A stretch of DNA of 58,887 nucleotides. It comes from Bacteroidia bacterium (GTDB lineage Bacteria > Bacteroidota > Bacteroidia > UKL13-3). Shown here one piece after another: positions 44,801 to 51,917 of the stretch (position 1 is its first letter; each line of letters starts with the position of its first letter). The stretch spans positions 1 to 58,887 of the forward strand of contig JAGPCK010000013.1 of NCBI GenBank assembly GCA_018058135.1, read 5' to 3'. The notes below the pieces were generated by a model. It was not told the DNA's origin, did no database searches, and saw only the letters and a program-made list of their open reading frames with translations. The position numbers were made by a program, and so were the translations under genes.

Positions 44801-44952
44801 TCAGAGGTTTTTGTGAAGATGCGCTGGTGGGTGAGCGTGAGTTGCCCTTTAGAGTTTACCTGTACTACATGCGGCTCTATTATCAGCCCGAGATGCTGGT
44901 GCTCGGCTAAGGTATAAATGAGTTCAAAAGGTTGTGTATTGACAACTTTCAC
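41854..44952 (-). CDS. SNF2-family DEAD/DEAH-box ATPase
   Basis: This is a 1032-residue Swi2/Snf2 helicase-like ATPase that probably remodels protein-DNA complexes. The N-terminal ~500 residues are family-specific and lack a recognisable SWIM finger. Motor motifs are motif I DDMGLGKTIQTLALL (about 540), Ia LIVVPTSLIYNW (about 620), II DESQ (DEAH-box position), III LTGTPVEN, V FIISLKAGGLGLNL and VI DRSYRIGQTRNVFTYKFI. A low-complexity insertion of about 65 residues (Asn/Ser/Glu-rich) sits between motifs I and Ia, where most homologues are compact. It is monocistronic. Its target is unknown. Confidence 0.9.
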   Translation of the reverse strand: MKVVNTQPFELIYTLAEHQHLGLIIEPHVVQVNSKGQLTLTHQRIFTKTSDYFREQMDETDFKILKLLDELEQNYIAKKFYVDKHNKPIKPSQFFEKYCDPELFANFIRPFIEKRLAGALELLRTKKLFKTGNDNNPCSVELKIAEEKCSALFHFRRDEEGTRYFPTLKYKDERFEFMFKNARLICNQPAWLLVDEMVYDFQKNIDGKKLVPFFNKRFIHVPKSAEENYYRKFVIPLVEKYDVYAQGFDIVTEKREAVPVLKIVRLWEDTVQLQLCFEYGNHLFLYHNSHKVSVTLEKDGDQYTFKRIRRSVQWEDSKKDFLESLGLELSEGSVFRLKNKEIKLRDDKTLSAFETVNKYEFIDWIILHKEHIEVSGFKIIQEEERQKYFLGTREIKIDVKEFNDWFDVNAVVRFGEFEFSFLSLKEHILRGKREFLLPNGEMAVIPDEWFSTFNSIFDNAEPGENIRLKNYHLGLITELSNCNGVSLKLSEKLSNLRDHQTIEDFDLPVMFKGELRPYQRAGYNWLSFLRENKLGGCLADDMGLGKTIQTLALLQYEKEHSGTNLTVINSENENIAGDGKQPAQISLFDSMASQHATSAGNASEELKITKEPEEAEVRKHTTSLIVVPTSLIYNWFNEAAKFAPELKILIHTGVGRTKDAAQFRYFDVILTTYGTVRSDQDMMRNYYFHYIILDESQNIKNPHSQAAKAVKSLKSAHKIVLTGTPVENSVTELWSQMSFINPGLLGDYQSFMENYTIPIEKQADEKKLKILKTLINPFVLRRTKTQVAKDLPSKIEQIIHCDMTEEQESEYETIKSQYRNELLQVIKEQGLGKSKLTIIQGLTKLRQLANHPKLIDPEYSHGSGKFEEVTERIETAMAEGHKLLVFSQFVKQLELYKTWLEEKNIAFAYLHGQMPQKERAEQVDRFNQREDIKVFIISLKAGGLGLNLVSADYVFLLDPWWNPAVEKQAEDRSYRIGQTRNVFTYKFITRNTVEEKILKLQQRKLQLAENLIETEESFVKSLDIDELLDLLA

Positions 44953-45037
44953 TGCTTGTTTGCTGATAAATGAATTGGTAAAGGTAGGGCTATTCGCCCA
45001 TGTGAGGCAATACCTTTAAAGTGATGTGGGAAAAATG

Positions 45038-45823
45038 TCAGTAGTTTACATCGCCACTGAAAACCAGTGTGGCGGGCCCTATGAGCCAGATGTTGGTAAA
45101 GCTGTTGTTGGCAGTTGAGTAGGTAAAGGCTACTTTCAGTTTTCCTCCGGGAGTAATAACGGATGTTTCGTGTGCTCCGTTGGACAGTTCATTTGTGATA
45201 AAAGCATTGGCAATGGCCACAGCAGTTACACCGGTTCCGCAAGATAGTGTTTCGTCTTCCACTCCGCGTTCGTAAGTGCGTACAAAAATTCCGTCTTCCT
45301 GTTGTTCTATAAAGTTTACGTTAATGCCTTTGGCAGCAAAACGCTCATTGTACCTTACGGCTTTGGCCGGCTCTATGATGTTAAGTTCTTTCAGTTGTTT
45401 TGCGGTGCATACGTAATGAGGTGAGCCGGTATTCAGAATATAGTGATTGTTGCCTTTTTCTACCTCCGTTACATCCTGCATTTTCAGGCGAACTACTTCG
45501 GGTTCTATCACTGCCTCGTGAGGTCCGTCAATGGCTATAAAGGAGCACTTGTTTTTAACAATACCTAAATATTCTGCAAAGCGGGCCAAGCATCTTCCGC
45601 CATTACCGCACATGCTGCTTTCGCCTCCATCGCTGTTGTAGTACACCATTTTGAAATCGTAACCGGGAGCATTTCGCAGCAGCATCAACCCATCGGCACC
45701 TATACCAAATCTGCGGTCGCACAAACGTGCCACCAATGCGGTGTCGGTTAACGGAAATTGCTCTTCCCTGTCATCAATGATCACAAAGTCGTTTCCTGTT
45801 CCCTGGTATTTGTAAAATTTCAC
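45038..45823 (-). CDS. dapF: diaminopimelate epimerase
   Basis: DapF interconverts L,L- and meso-diaminopimelate for lysine and peptidoglycan synthesis. Both catalytic cysteines are intact: C72 in SSMCGNGGRC and C195 in TLSCGTGVTAVA. At 261 residues it is full length, with the GNDFVIIDD N-terminus of the family. It starts 1 nt after the stop of the anti-sigma-like gene at 45825 and so lies at the end of a sigma / anti-sigma / dapF operon, an unusual setting for a cell-wall precursor gene. Confidence 0.95.
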   Translation of the reverse strand: MKFYKYQGTGNDFVIIDDREEQFPLTDTALVARLCDRRFGIGADGLMLLRNAPGYDFKMVYYNSDGGESSMCGNGGRCLARFAEYLGIVKNKCSFIAIDGPHEAVIEPEVVRLKMQDVTEVEKGNNHYILNTGSPHYVCTAKQLKELNIIEPAKAVRYNERFAAKGINVNFIEQQEDGIFVRTYERGVEDETLSCGTGVTAVAIANAFITNELSNGAHETSVITPGGKLKVAFTYSTANNSFTNIWLIGPATLVFSGDVNY

Positions 45824-45824
45824 G

Positions 45825-46703
45825 TTAATGGTTCAGCAGTTTTTTTACTAATCCGGCTTCCATGGGTTTGTAAGTATGGAAGTTCCCGTCTTTTTCGATG
45901 TAAAAATATTGCTTTCCGTACTGCAAATACAAGTCTTCTTCAATAGAAATTAATTGCAGGGTAGCCTGAGGCAAACCATAGAGTTGTATTTTTTTACCGG
46001 TGTAGCGGTAACCTTTGTAGTTAATGGGCGATTGCCAAAACTCAATCTGCACATGCCGGTTGCCGTTTTGCGCCAACGAATCAACAGCAGCAGAGTCGTT
46101 TGCAGCAATCAAAGATGATCTGGCGAAAAGCACAGTATCGGCCAGCAGTTCGTCTTCTTTTACGGTAATGTAATCTTCTCCTCCGGCATTTTCTTCCTGC
46201 GCATTTCGACTAAAATAGTTTTCGGCTGAAATTTCTTCTCCGCCAATTTCTGCTGTTGCGTTTTCGGTACCTGCTTTATCAGCTCGGCCGAATTCTCTTT
46301 TCAGTTGCTCCTCTCCACCGTGGCGAATGGCATAAAAAGGCAATTTTATCAGGGAATCTACTTTGTTGATTACACGAGGAAATTTGTAAGCAGGGATATA
46401 ATTTTCGGTTACGAAATAAACCGTACTCAAAATAAGCAAGGTGGTAAGTAAAAATGGTAACAGCCCGAAAAAGAAGCTTTTCTTTTCCCTTACATCGCGG
46501 GTGTGTTCATCTATGTACTGCAGCAACTCCTGTTTTCTGGATTCTCGAATACCCTCAACCAGGGCCGCATAAAAGTCGAACTGGGTTTTGAGCTTAGGCT
46601 CCACCTCCAAACGGTCTTCTAACTCCACCCGTTCTTTTCGGGTAAGTTTACCATCCAGGTACCGCTCAATGGTCTCAAAATCGTCAGTTATTCTTTCAGA
46701 CAT
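45825..46703 (-). CDS. single-pass membrane protein, probable regulator of the adjacent sigma factor
   Basis: This is a 292-residue protein. The N-terminal part, DFETIERYLDGKLTRKERVELEDRL (about 8-32), is like the cytoplasmic segment of zinc-less anti-sigma factors. One TM helix lies at about 78-98, and a periplasmic part of ~190 residues carries several acidic stretches (GGEEISAENYF, EDYITVKEDELLAD). It lies between a sigma factor (46766) and dapF (45823), so membrane control of sigma activity is plausible. That role is inference; no named family was recognised in the periplasmic part. Confidence 0.68.
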   Translation of the reverse strand: MSERITDDFETIERYLDGKLTRKERVELEDRLEVEPKLKTQFDFYAALVEGIRESRKQELLQYIDEHTRDVREKKSFFFGLLPFLLTTLLILSTVYFVTENYIPAYKFPRVINKVDSLIKLPFYAIRHGGEEQLKREFGRADKAGTENATAEIGGEEISAENYFSRNAQEENAGGEDYITVKEDELLADTVLFARSSLIAANDSAAVDSLAQNGNRHVQIEFWQSPINYKGYRYTGKKIQLYGLPQATLQLISIEEDLYLQYGKQYFYIEKDGNFHTYKPMEAGLVKKLLNH

Positions 46704-46765
46704 ACCGCTATAAAGACAGATTGAATTTTAAAAACGTTGTGTGCAGGTGAAATAAAAATGCATAT

Positions 46766-47284
46766 TTACTTAACATTCAGTAGTTCAGATAGTTTTAAAA
46801 GTATGCGGGACTTTTCCATACGCATTTCCTCAGGCCCGGTAAGTCCCAGCAATGAAGCTATTTCTTTGGCCGAGTATCCGTCAAAGTAAAAAAAGTACAG
46901 CAACTTGCGTTCCCCATCACTTAATTGTTTGAGTGCGGCAATCAGCTCGCTGTGCTGAATAAGCGGTTGTTCTGTAGGTGTTTCGCTGCCGGCCTTTTTA
47001 GCTTTTTTCTTTTTGCGTTTGTTCCAACGGTTTTGAGCCACGGCAATTACATAGAATTTTAGCGAAAGGTCAGGTGTGGTTTTGTTGCGTATTACGTGTT
47101 GCCAGCTGGTAAGCAGCGCCTCTGCCATATTTTCTTCCACATCGCTCAGGCGCCCTTTGTTGCGCAGAATGTACTTTTTTACCGGAGCATACGTAAGGTT
47201 GTACAAAATAGTCAAGGCCTCTTCATTGCCCGTTTTAATGAGCTGAACCAGGGTTTTATCATTGATGTACCTGAAGCCAAGCAT
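46766..47284 (-). CDS. sigma-70 family RNA polymerase sigma factor
   Basis: This is a 172-residue ECF-like sigma factor. Region 2 is at about 10-90 (EALTILYNLTYAPVKKYILRNKG, then ENMAEALLTSWQHVIRNK) and region 4 at about 115-170 (QLSDGERKLLYFFYFDGYSAKEIASLLGL). A basic linker, RWNKRKKKKAKKAG, lies between them. Region 2 is less canonical than in the sigma at 40312. It is the first gene of the operon with the membrane protein at 45825 and dapF. A TAnnTTTG element lies 43 nt upstream. Confidence 0.85.
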   Translation of the reverse strand: MLGFRYINDKTLVQLIKTGNEEALTILYNLTYAPVKKYILRNKGRLSDVEENMAEALLTSWQHVIRNKTTPDLSLKFYVIAVAQNRWNKRKKKKAKKAGSETPTEQPLIQHSELIAALKQLSDGERKLLYFFYFDGYSAKEIASLLGLTGPEEMRMEKSRILLKLSELLNVK

Positions 47285-47327
47285 GAGTAAATACTAAATT
47301 GGTTGGGGAGACGTTGTTTTCTGTGTT

Positions 47328-47335
47328 CAAAAATA
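47328..47335 (-). promoter_or_regulatory. possible -7 element of the sigma/dapF operon
   Basis: The minus strand reads TATTTTTG, 43 nt before the ATG at 47284, in the divergent space shared with the HtrA gene at 47429. Confidence 0.38.
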
Positions 47336-47428
47336 GAACAAAGCAGCGGAAACTTATGACAAGTTTTCCAAGTTTGTAATTGGAACAAAAATTGATATTC
47401 ACACAACACAAAAAAATAAATTAGAGAT

Positions 47429-48901
47429 ATGAAAAAAATTGCAGGATTTATTTTAGTCGCATGTCTGGGCGGTTTAGCAGCCGTGGGCATCAGTAAATTT
47501 TTTGAAAAAGACAACGCTTCCAGGTTTGAAGCTATGCAAATGGCGCGTTACGCCAGCCTTACTGAAGGTGGGGTAGTAGCTATGGGCCCCGATTTTACAG
47601 CGGTATCAGAACTGGCCACCCCAACGGTAGTACACGTGATTACAACGGTAGATATGGCAGCCAACGGTGGCGGACAAGAAGGTTTTGACCCGTTTGATTT
47701 TTTCCGCGAGCACGGTTTCCAAATGCCGCAACAAGGGCCACAGGTAGGCTCGGGTTCGGGTGTGGTAATATCGGCTGACGGGTACATCATTACCAACAAC
47801 CACGTGATTGACGGAGCTTCAAAAATTGAAGTAGTGCTCAACGATAAACGTAAATACAATGCCACACTGGTGGGCACTGATCCCAATACTGATATTGCTT
47901 TGCTTAAAGTAGATGAATCGAACCTGCCTTTTGCGGTGTTCGGTAATTCTGATGACGTGAAAGTAGGGCAGTGGGTGCTGGCCGTGGGGAATCCGTTTAA
48001 TCTTACTTCTACCGTTACTGCTGGAATAGTAAGTGCCAAAGGACGTAACCTCAATTTAATCAATGACGGTCGCAGCAACGAAGGACGCTACGCCATTGAA
48101 TCGTTTATTCAAACCGATGCTGCCGTAAATCCCGGCAACAGCGGTGGTGCACTGCTGGCTACTGACGGAAAACTGGTGGGCATTAACACTGCCATTGCCA
48201 GCCGTACAGGCTCCTTTGCAGGATACTCTTTTGCGGTGCCTTCCAACATTGCTAAAAAAGTGATTACCGATATCATGAAATTCGGTTCGGTACAACGCGG
48301 TTTCTTAGGTGTAGAAATTCGTGATGTAAATGCTGAACTGGCCGAAGAGAAAAAACTTGATCAAGTTAAAGGAGTATACATTGCCGGTGTGAGCCCCGAT
48401 GGTGCAGCTGACGAAGCGGGTATTAAAGAAGGTGATGTGGTATTAAAAATTGATGAGGCGGTGGTAAATTCCTCTGCTGAGTTGCAGGAACAAATAAGCC
48501 GAAAGCACCCGGGCGATAAAGTAAAAGTTACTGTAAGCTCTAAAGGCAAAGAAAAGGTATTGGACGTGGTACTTAAAAACCGCGAGGGCAAAGCCAAAAT
48601 TGATACGGAAATGAAAGCGGATAAAAACTCAGCTTTAAATGCCGAGTTTGAAACCCTGAGCCGTGACGACCGCATGCGCTTAAAAATAAACAACGGGGTA
48701 AAAGTGAAAAGTATTTCTTCGAAAAGCATTTTGCGCAAAGCAGGAGTGGAAGAAGGATACGTGCTCACACACATTGATAAAAAGCCGGTTTACACTACAG
48801 CTGATGTTAAAAAATTACTGGAGGGCAAAAAGGGTGGAGTGCTCTTGGAAGGTATTAACCCCGATGGCTCCAAAGGAATTTACGGAATAGGTTTGGAATA
48901 A
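47429..48901 (+). CDS. Do/HtrA-family periplasmic serine endopeptidase
   Basis: This is a 490-residue envelope protease-chaperone that degrades or refolds misfolded proteins. It has an N-terminal TM or signal segment (FILVACLGGLAAVGI), a trypsin-like domain with the triad His in ITNNHVIDGA (about 124), Asp in NTDIALLKV (about 153) and Ser in GNSGGALL (about 238), then PDZ1 (about 265-385, GFLGVEIRDV) and PDZ2 (about 400-490). The Q-linker region VGSGSGVVISADGYI is typical. It is divergent from a sigma/anti-sigma operon, which fits envelope-stress control, though a regulatory link is not shown. A terminator follows. Confidence 0.94.
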   Translation: MKKIAGFILVACLGGLAAVGISKFFEKDNASRFEAMQMARYASLTEGGVVAMGPDFTAVSELATPTVVHVITTVDMAANGGGQEGFDPFDFFREHGFQMPQQGPQVGSGSGVVISADGYIITNNHVIDGASKIEVVLNDKRKYNATLVGTDPNTDIALLKVDESNLPFAVFGNSDDVKVGQWVLAVGNPFNLTSTVTAGIVSAKGRNLNLINDGRSNEGRYAIESFIQTDAAVNPGNSGGALLATDGKLVGINTAIASRTGSFAGYSFAVPSNIAKKVITDIMKFGSVQRGFLGVEIRDVNAELAEEKKLDQVKGVYIAGVSPDGAADEAGIKEGDVVLKIDEAVVNSSAELQEQISRKHPGDKVKVTVSSKGKEKVLDVVLKNREGKAKIDTEMKADKNSALNAEFETLSRDDRMRLKINNGVKVKSISSKSILRKAGVEEGYVLTHIDKKPVYTTADVKKLLEGKKGGVLLEGINPDGSKGIYGIGLE

Positions 48902-48915
48902 TTTTCAGTTCTGTG

Positions 48916-48959
48916 TTTACATGAAAAAGGCCCGCATCAGCGAGCCTTTTTCATGTAAA
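48916..48959 (+). terminator. strong bidirectional terminator between htrA-like and HNH genes
   Basis: A perfect 16-bp stem (TTTACATGAAAAAGGC and its complement) with a 12-nt loop lies between two convergent genes and serves both. Confidence 0.87.
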
Positions 48960-48970
48960 TTAAAACCTGA

Positions 48971-49504
48971 TTAATCAATAGTAACGTGTCCCCAGTTCTC
49001 CCCTTTTTTAATGCGGTTGAGCTGGGTATGAGTAATGCCGAATTGTTTGGCAATATTTTTTAGTTTGCGTGTATCTGTAAGCAACAGTTGTTTAATCAAC
49101 CTCACGGTTTCTATACTTAGTTTGGAATTGGTAATAACTCCTCTGCGTACATTTGGTCCGGTAAACTGGTGGCGCTCTTTTTCTTCTTTGGTGGCCCAGC
49201 GTAAATTATCAATGTGATTGTTTTGTTTATCGTAGTCTAAGTGAATCACGTATTTGTACCGTTCATCAGGTTTAGCTAGAAAAGCCTCAGCTACCAGCCG
49301 GTGAAAATAGCGGGTACAACTTTTACCGTTGTCCAGGCGGGTAATAAATGCCTTGTATCCCTGCACCACTGAGCCTTGCAGAATGATACCTTCGGGGTGG
49401 TATTTAAAACTGCGCAATCTTCCCTGATTTGATACTTCATACGGATCCGACAAACCATCAATGTGAAGGCGCTTCCAAATTTCGTTCTGTTGATTTTCCT
49501 GCAT
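48971..49504 (-). CDS. free-standing NUMOD4/HNH homing-type endonuclease
   Basis: This is a 177-residue protein. NUMOD4-like DNA-binding motif: EIWKRLHIDGLSDPYEVSNQGRLRS (about 8-32). HNH_3-type nuclease: YFHRLVAEAFL (His68) then YVIHLDYDKQNNHIDNLRWAT (about 85-105, His and paired Asn). The C-terminal ~60 residues (LKNIAKQFGITHTQLNRIKKG) form a helix-turn-helix-like module. Such genes usually travel with phages or introns. Here no intron, phage gene or split host gene is adjacent, so it may be a free-standing mobile endonuclease. Nuclease activity is predicted, not shown. Confidence 0.85.
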   Translation of the reverse strand: MQENQQNEIWKRLHIDGLSDPYEVSNQGRLRSFKYHPEGIILQGSVVQGYKAFITRLDNGKSCTRYFHRLVAEAFLAKPDERYKYVIHLDYDKQNNHIDNLRWATKEEKERHQFTGPNVRRGVITNSKLSIETVRLIKQLLLTDTRKLKNIAKQFGITHTQLNRIKKGENWGHVTID

Positions 49505-49624
49505 ATAGGTAGAGTTATGCAGTTATAAAAAACGGAGCCGACTAAATGTTTGTTGAACTTATGTTAGTGTGCTGATAATTAGGAGTAAATATTAATTTAG
49601 GTGGAATCATGAAGCAGGTATGGG

Positions 49625-49692
49625 AAATCCTGAGTTGCAACTTAGCGAAGCATTCTCATGATAAAAGCGAATAAACTTGTATAACAGGATTT
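49625..49692. repeat. inverted repeat upstream of the Cys-rich protein gene's end
   Basis: AAATCCTG (49625-49632) pairs with CAGGATTT (49685-49692), and just inside lies the palindrome AGTTGCAACT. It resembles, in sequence (CCTGAGTT), the hairpin at 56400. Confidence 0.35.
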
Positions 49693-49694
49693 AC

Positions 49695-49976
49695 TCAGTT
49701 TGTATTTGTTACAGATGGCCAAAGACCCTGAGGACAATCTTCCGAGCGCCAATAGGCTTTCTTTTTAATGGAACAACCGCAACGCCAATCCCTGCACCTT
49801 GAATTTTCAGGATTGTATGCCTCACAGGCAGGTGTGTTGCTGTTTCCCATGCAGGTGTTTAACCTAACGAGGTATTGTTCTTCTGTTAACCGTTCCAGCC
49901 CATCTGCTGTATGTTTAATTACAGCAGTTGAAAAATTGGAAATTCTTTTCATAAGTGGGGGATCAATTTTTTTCAT
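49695..49976 (-). CDS. small cysteine-rich protein, possible zinc-binding
   Basis: This is a 93-residue protein with six cysteines (positions 42, 51, 61, 66, 68, 80). The order Cx8C, then Cx4CxC, then C-P-Q-G-L-W resembles short phage- and plasmid-encoded proteins that end CGCxxKxKxxW...CPxGxW and probably bind one or two zinc ions. The first ~35 residues are helical (LERLTEEQYLVRLNTC). No signal peptide is seen. It stands alone in an accessory region and is not assigned to a named family. Confidence 0.55.
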   Translation of the reverse strand: MKKIDPPLMKRISNFSTAVIKHTADGLERLTEEQYLVRLNTCMGNSNTPACEAYNPENSRCRDWRCGCSIKKKAYWRSEDCPQGLWPSVTNTN

Positions 49977-50055
49977 AATTTTTACACATTAAACACAACG
50001 AATCGGAAACGTAACGATGGATGTTCACCAGCTCGTTCGTCCTTACCACAAAGCA

Positions 50056-50113
50056 TTCCGCAAACCAAAACACTTCTTGCTTTTTTACGGCAAACAAAGT
50101 TTGGCTTGCGGAA
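50056..50113. repeat. imperfect 14-bp intergenic hairpin
   Basis: TTCCGCAAACCAAA (50056-50069) pairs with TTTGGCTTGCGGAA (50100-50113) with one mismatch and a 30-nt loop. Outside it, GTAACG (50011) pairs with CGTTAC (50125), making a nested structure in a 205-nt gap without a gene. Confidence 0.5.
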
Positions 50114-50181
50114 GTGCAGAGTCCCGTTACTCAAGAAAGTTGTAATTATCCTGATGAAACAGAAAAGGCAGTTGGTTGATC

Positions 50182-50535
50182 TTAGGTTTGTTGGTAGCTG
50201 TTGTCATCGCAGCTGCTTGATGCCGGCATTACGATGTTGAAATATTCCAAACAAAGCACAATAATCACATTTAAGCCATTGTCTTCGCTTTCAAAGCCAC
50301 AGTCTTCCTGTCCTGTTCTCAGGTCTCCGTTGCTGTCGGTAAAGGATACAGACCATCTGTCTTTGTTGGTTGTGCTGGTGTCTACAATTCCTCCTGTAGC
50401 AGTGGCGTTAATGCCCATTGAACTTTGGTAAATGGTGCTGTTAGGCCAATCAGTAGTGGCGTGCATTACTGTTACATTCGTAATAACACCTCCGGTGTTA
50501 TTCTGAACTGAAAATGTTCCGGTGTATTCTGACAT
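50182..50535 (-). CDS. PUD (Up-regulated-in-Daf-2)-like beta-sandwich protein
   Basis: This is a 117-residue protein. SEYTGTFSVQNNTGGVITNVTVMHAT, here spread over residues 2-28, then KDRWSVSFTDSNGDLRTGQEDC and a C-terminal strand (LNVIIVLCL), match the small beta-sandwich family known as Up-regulated in Daf-2, which occurs in fungi, nematodes and scattered bacteria. Its molecular role is unclear. There is no signal peptide. Its scattered distribution suggests transfer. The assignment is from recognised pattern only and is moderate. Confidence 0.55.
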   Translation of the reverse strand: MSEYTGTFSVQNNTGGVITNVTVMHATTDWPNSTIYQSSMGINATATGGIVDTSTTNKDRWSVSFTDSNGDLRTGQEDCGFESEDNGLNVIIVLCLEYFNIVMPASSSCDDNSYQQT

Positions 50536-51029
50536 AAAGTTTGTTGTTTTTCCTACTCATAAGGCTTTTCGGTATTCTCCCCCATTTTAAATCCCTGTTG
50601 GGCAGGTCGTTTATTTAAGTGGGTTCTGCTCCACTTTTTTTGAAAGTTTAATAACACAGTGTTTAGTTTCAATAGCTACAATTTTGTAAATCCGATTTTA
50701 CAGCTACAATGATGGACCAAACTCCATGTTGAAAAATCACTGAAAACATTGAAAAGGGAAAATCACTGAAACAAGGTTCACACAAATGGTGCAGAACCTA
50801 CGATGATGTACAAGCCTTACCGCAATTGCTGCGATACCGGACGATGTAAAGCAAAAGAGCAGTTTGATGCTTTAACCAGATGCGTTAAAGAGTTGTCTGA
50901 ATAATTTTGAGAGGAGATAAACAAGAGAAGTATAGCGCCTAAAGAATGTGATTAAATTCTGTGTTTTATAAGCATGAGGTAACTCAGCGATAAAATATCG
51001 CTGAGTTACAGAATTGAGTTTAAGAGAAT
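50536..51029. other. 494-nt intergenic region with one palindrome
   Basis: No convincing gene lies here. A 33-codon frame at 50803-50904 (+) encodes a short Cys-containing peptide (PYRNCCDTGRC) but has no supporting context. A 14-bp palindrome lies at 50979-51009. Confidence 0.5.
50979..51009. repeat. perfect palindrome, 14-bp stem with 3-nt loop
   Basis: GTAACTCAGCGATA, loop AAA, then the exact complement. It lies 20 nt past the stop of the gene at 51030 but has no T-tract, so it is unlike an intrinsic terminator and more like a REP-type element. Confidence 0.75.
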
Positions 51030-51860
51030 TTATTTTGTTATAAAAAATTTGTGTACCTCATCCCGGTTATCAAAATTGACGTGGAGATAATATAACCCCG
51101 ATGCGTATTCAGGATTCAGGTCTATACGGTATTCTCCGTTTTGTTCTTTGAGCGATGTAGTAGTGAATGTTTCCATCACTTTACCTTGCACATCAATCAG
51201 CCGGATGTCATGGAATTTGTTAAGCGGATTGCCTGATTTTACAATCAGAAACGTGCTAGCCGGATTGGGATACACTGTAAATGCAGCTACCCTAAAGTGG
51301 TTGGGAACTGACGTAACCGTATTTGCATTTTTGAGTTTCACTTGAGAGGTATACACAATATCTCCTGTATTATCATTGTTGGCATTTGCAGCAACACCCG
51401 CTGCATAAAATGTGATGTCTTGTGTTGCCGTATCGGGTGCTTTCCATTTGAACGACCACTTTTTTTGTTGGCTGGCATCAATACCGGCCCTGCGGTGTGC
51501 CATAAAATCATTCCGGTTAAAGAAGTCGTTGGATGTGGCGCTCAAAAAACTTCCCACATGTTCAAGGGGTTTACCCATTCGGGTGGTTAAGGCAAACCCG
51601 AATCTGTTTCGTAAACTGTGCGATACCACAACATGTACATCGTACACTTTGCCGGGTATATATACCCCGTTACTGCTGTCAATGCTTATCTGTATAGACC
51701 CTTTGGTATCACTGTTTACGGGAACGCCCGAATGGCAACCTGAACAATCGCCTTCACCGGGTGCTCCGGTCATATTAAATGCTCCGTCTGATAACGAAAA
51801 AATACTTGTGCCAACAAACAAAAACACACACAGTGCCGAAAACTTAACTAACTTTTTCAT
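51030..51860 (-). CDS. secreted CxxCH / Reeler-like protein with T9SS sorting tail (paralogue)
   Basis: This is a 276-residue protein with the same plan as the protein at 10506: signal peptide, then TGAPGEGDCSGCHSG with one CxxCH motif, a beta region with YIPGKVYDVHVVVSHSL and NRFGFALTT, then a T9SS tail from FTVYPNPASTF to the end. The alignment with 10506 extends through the middle domain (DNTGDIVYTSQ here, DNGDLIYSATK there). It is preceded on the same strand by an AraC regulator gene whose stop lies 57 nt upstream. The start at 51860 (MKKLVKFSALCVF) gives a proper signal peptide; an upstream ATG at 51914 does not. Confidence 0.82.
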   Translation of the reverse strand: MKKLVKFSALCVFLFVGTSIFSLSDGAFNMTGAPGEGDCSGCHSGVPVNSDTKGSIQISIDSSNGVYIPGKVYDVHVVVSHSLRNRFGFALTTRMGKPLEHVGSFLSATSNDFFNRNDFMAHRRAGIDASQQKKWSFKWKAPDTATQDITFYAAGVAANANNDNTGDIVYTSQVKLKNANTVTSVPNHFRVAAFTVYPNPASTFLIVKSGNPLNKFHDIRLIDVQGKVMETFTTTSLKEQNGEYRIDLNPEYASGLYYLHVNFDNRDEVHKFFITK

Positions 51861-51917
51861 ACTTGATATTTTTATACAAAAATGAGTTATATGGGGCAGT
51901 GTTGCATAGCACAATTC

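Noticed and set aside
49609..49674. 21-codon frame starting MKQVWEILS
   Set aside because: It overlaps an inverted repeat and has no supporting context.
50803..50904. 33-codon frame with Cys-Cys and a third Cys
   Set aside because: Too short, no homologue recognised, no clear start signal; recorded as uncertain only.
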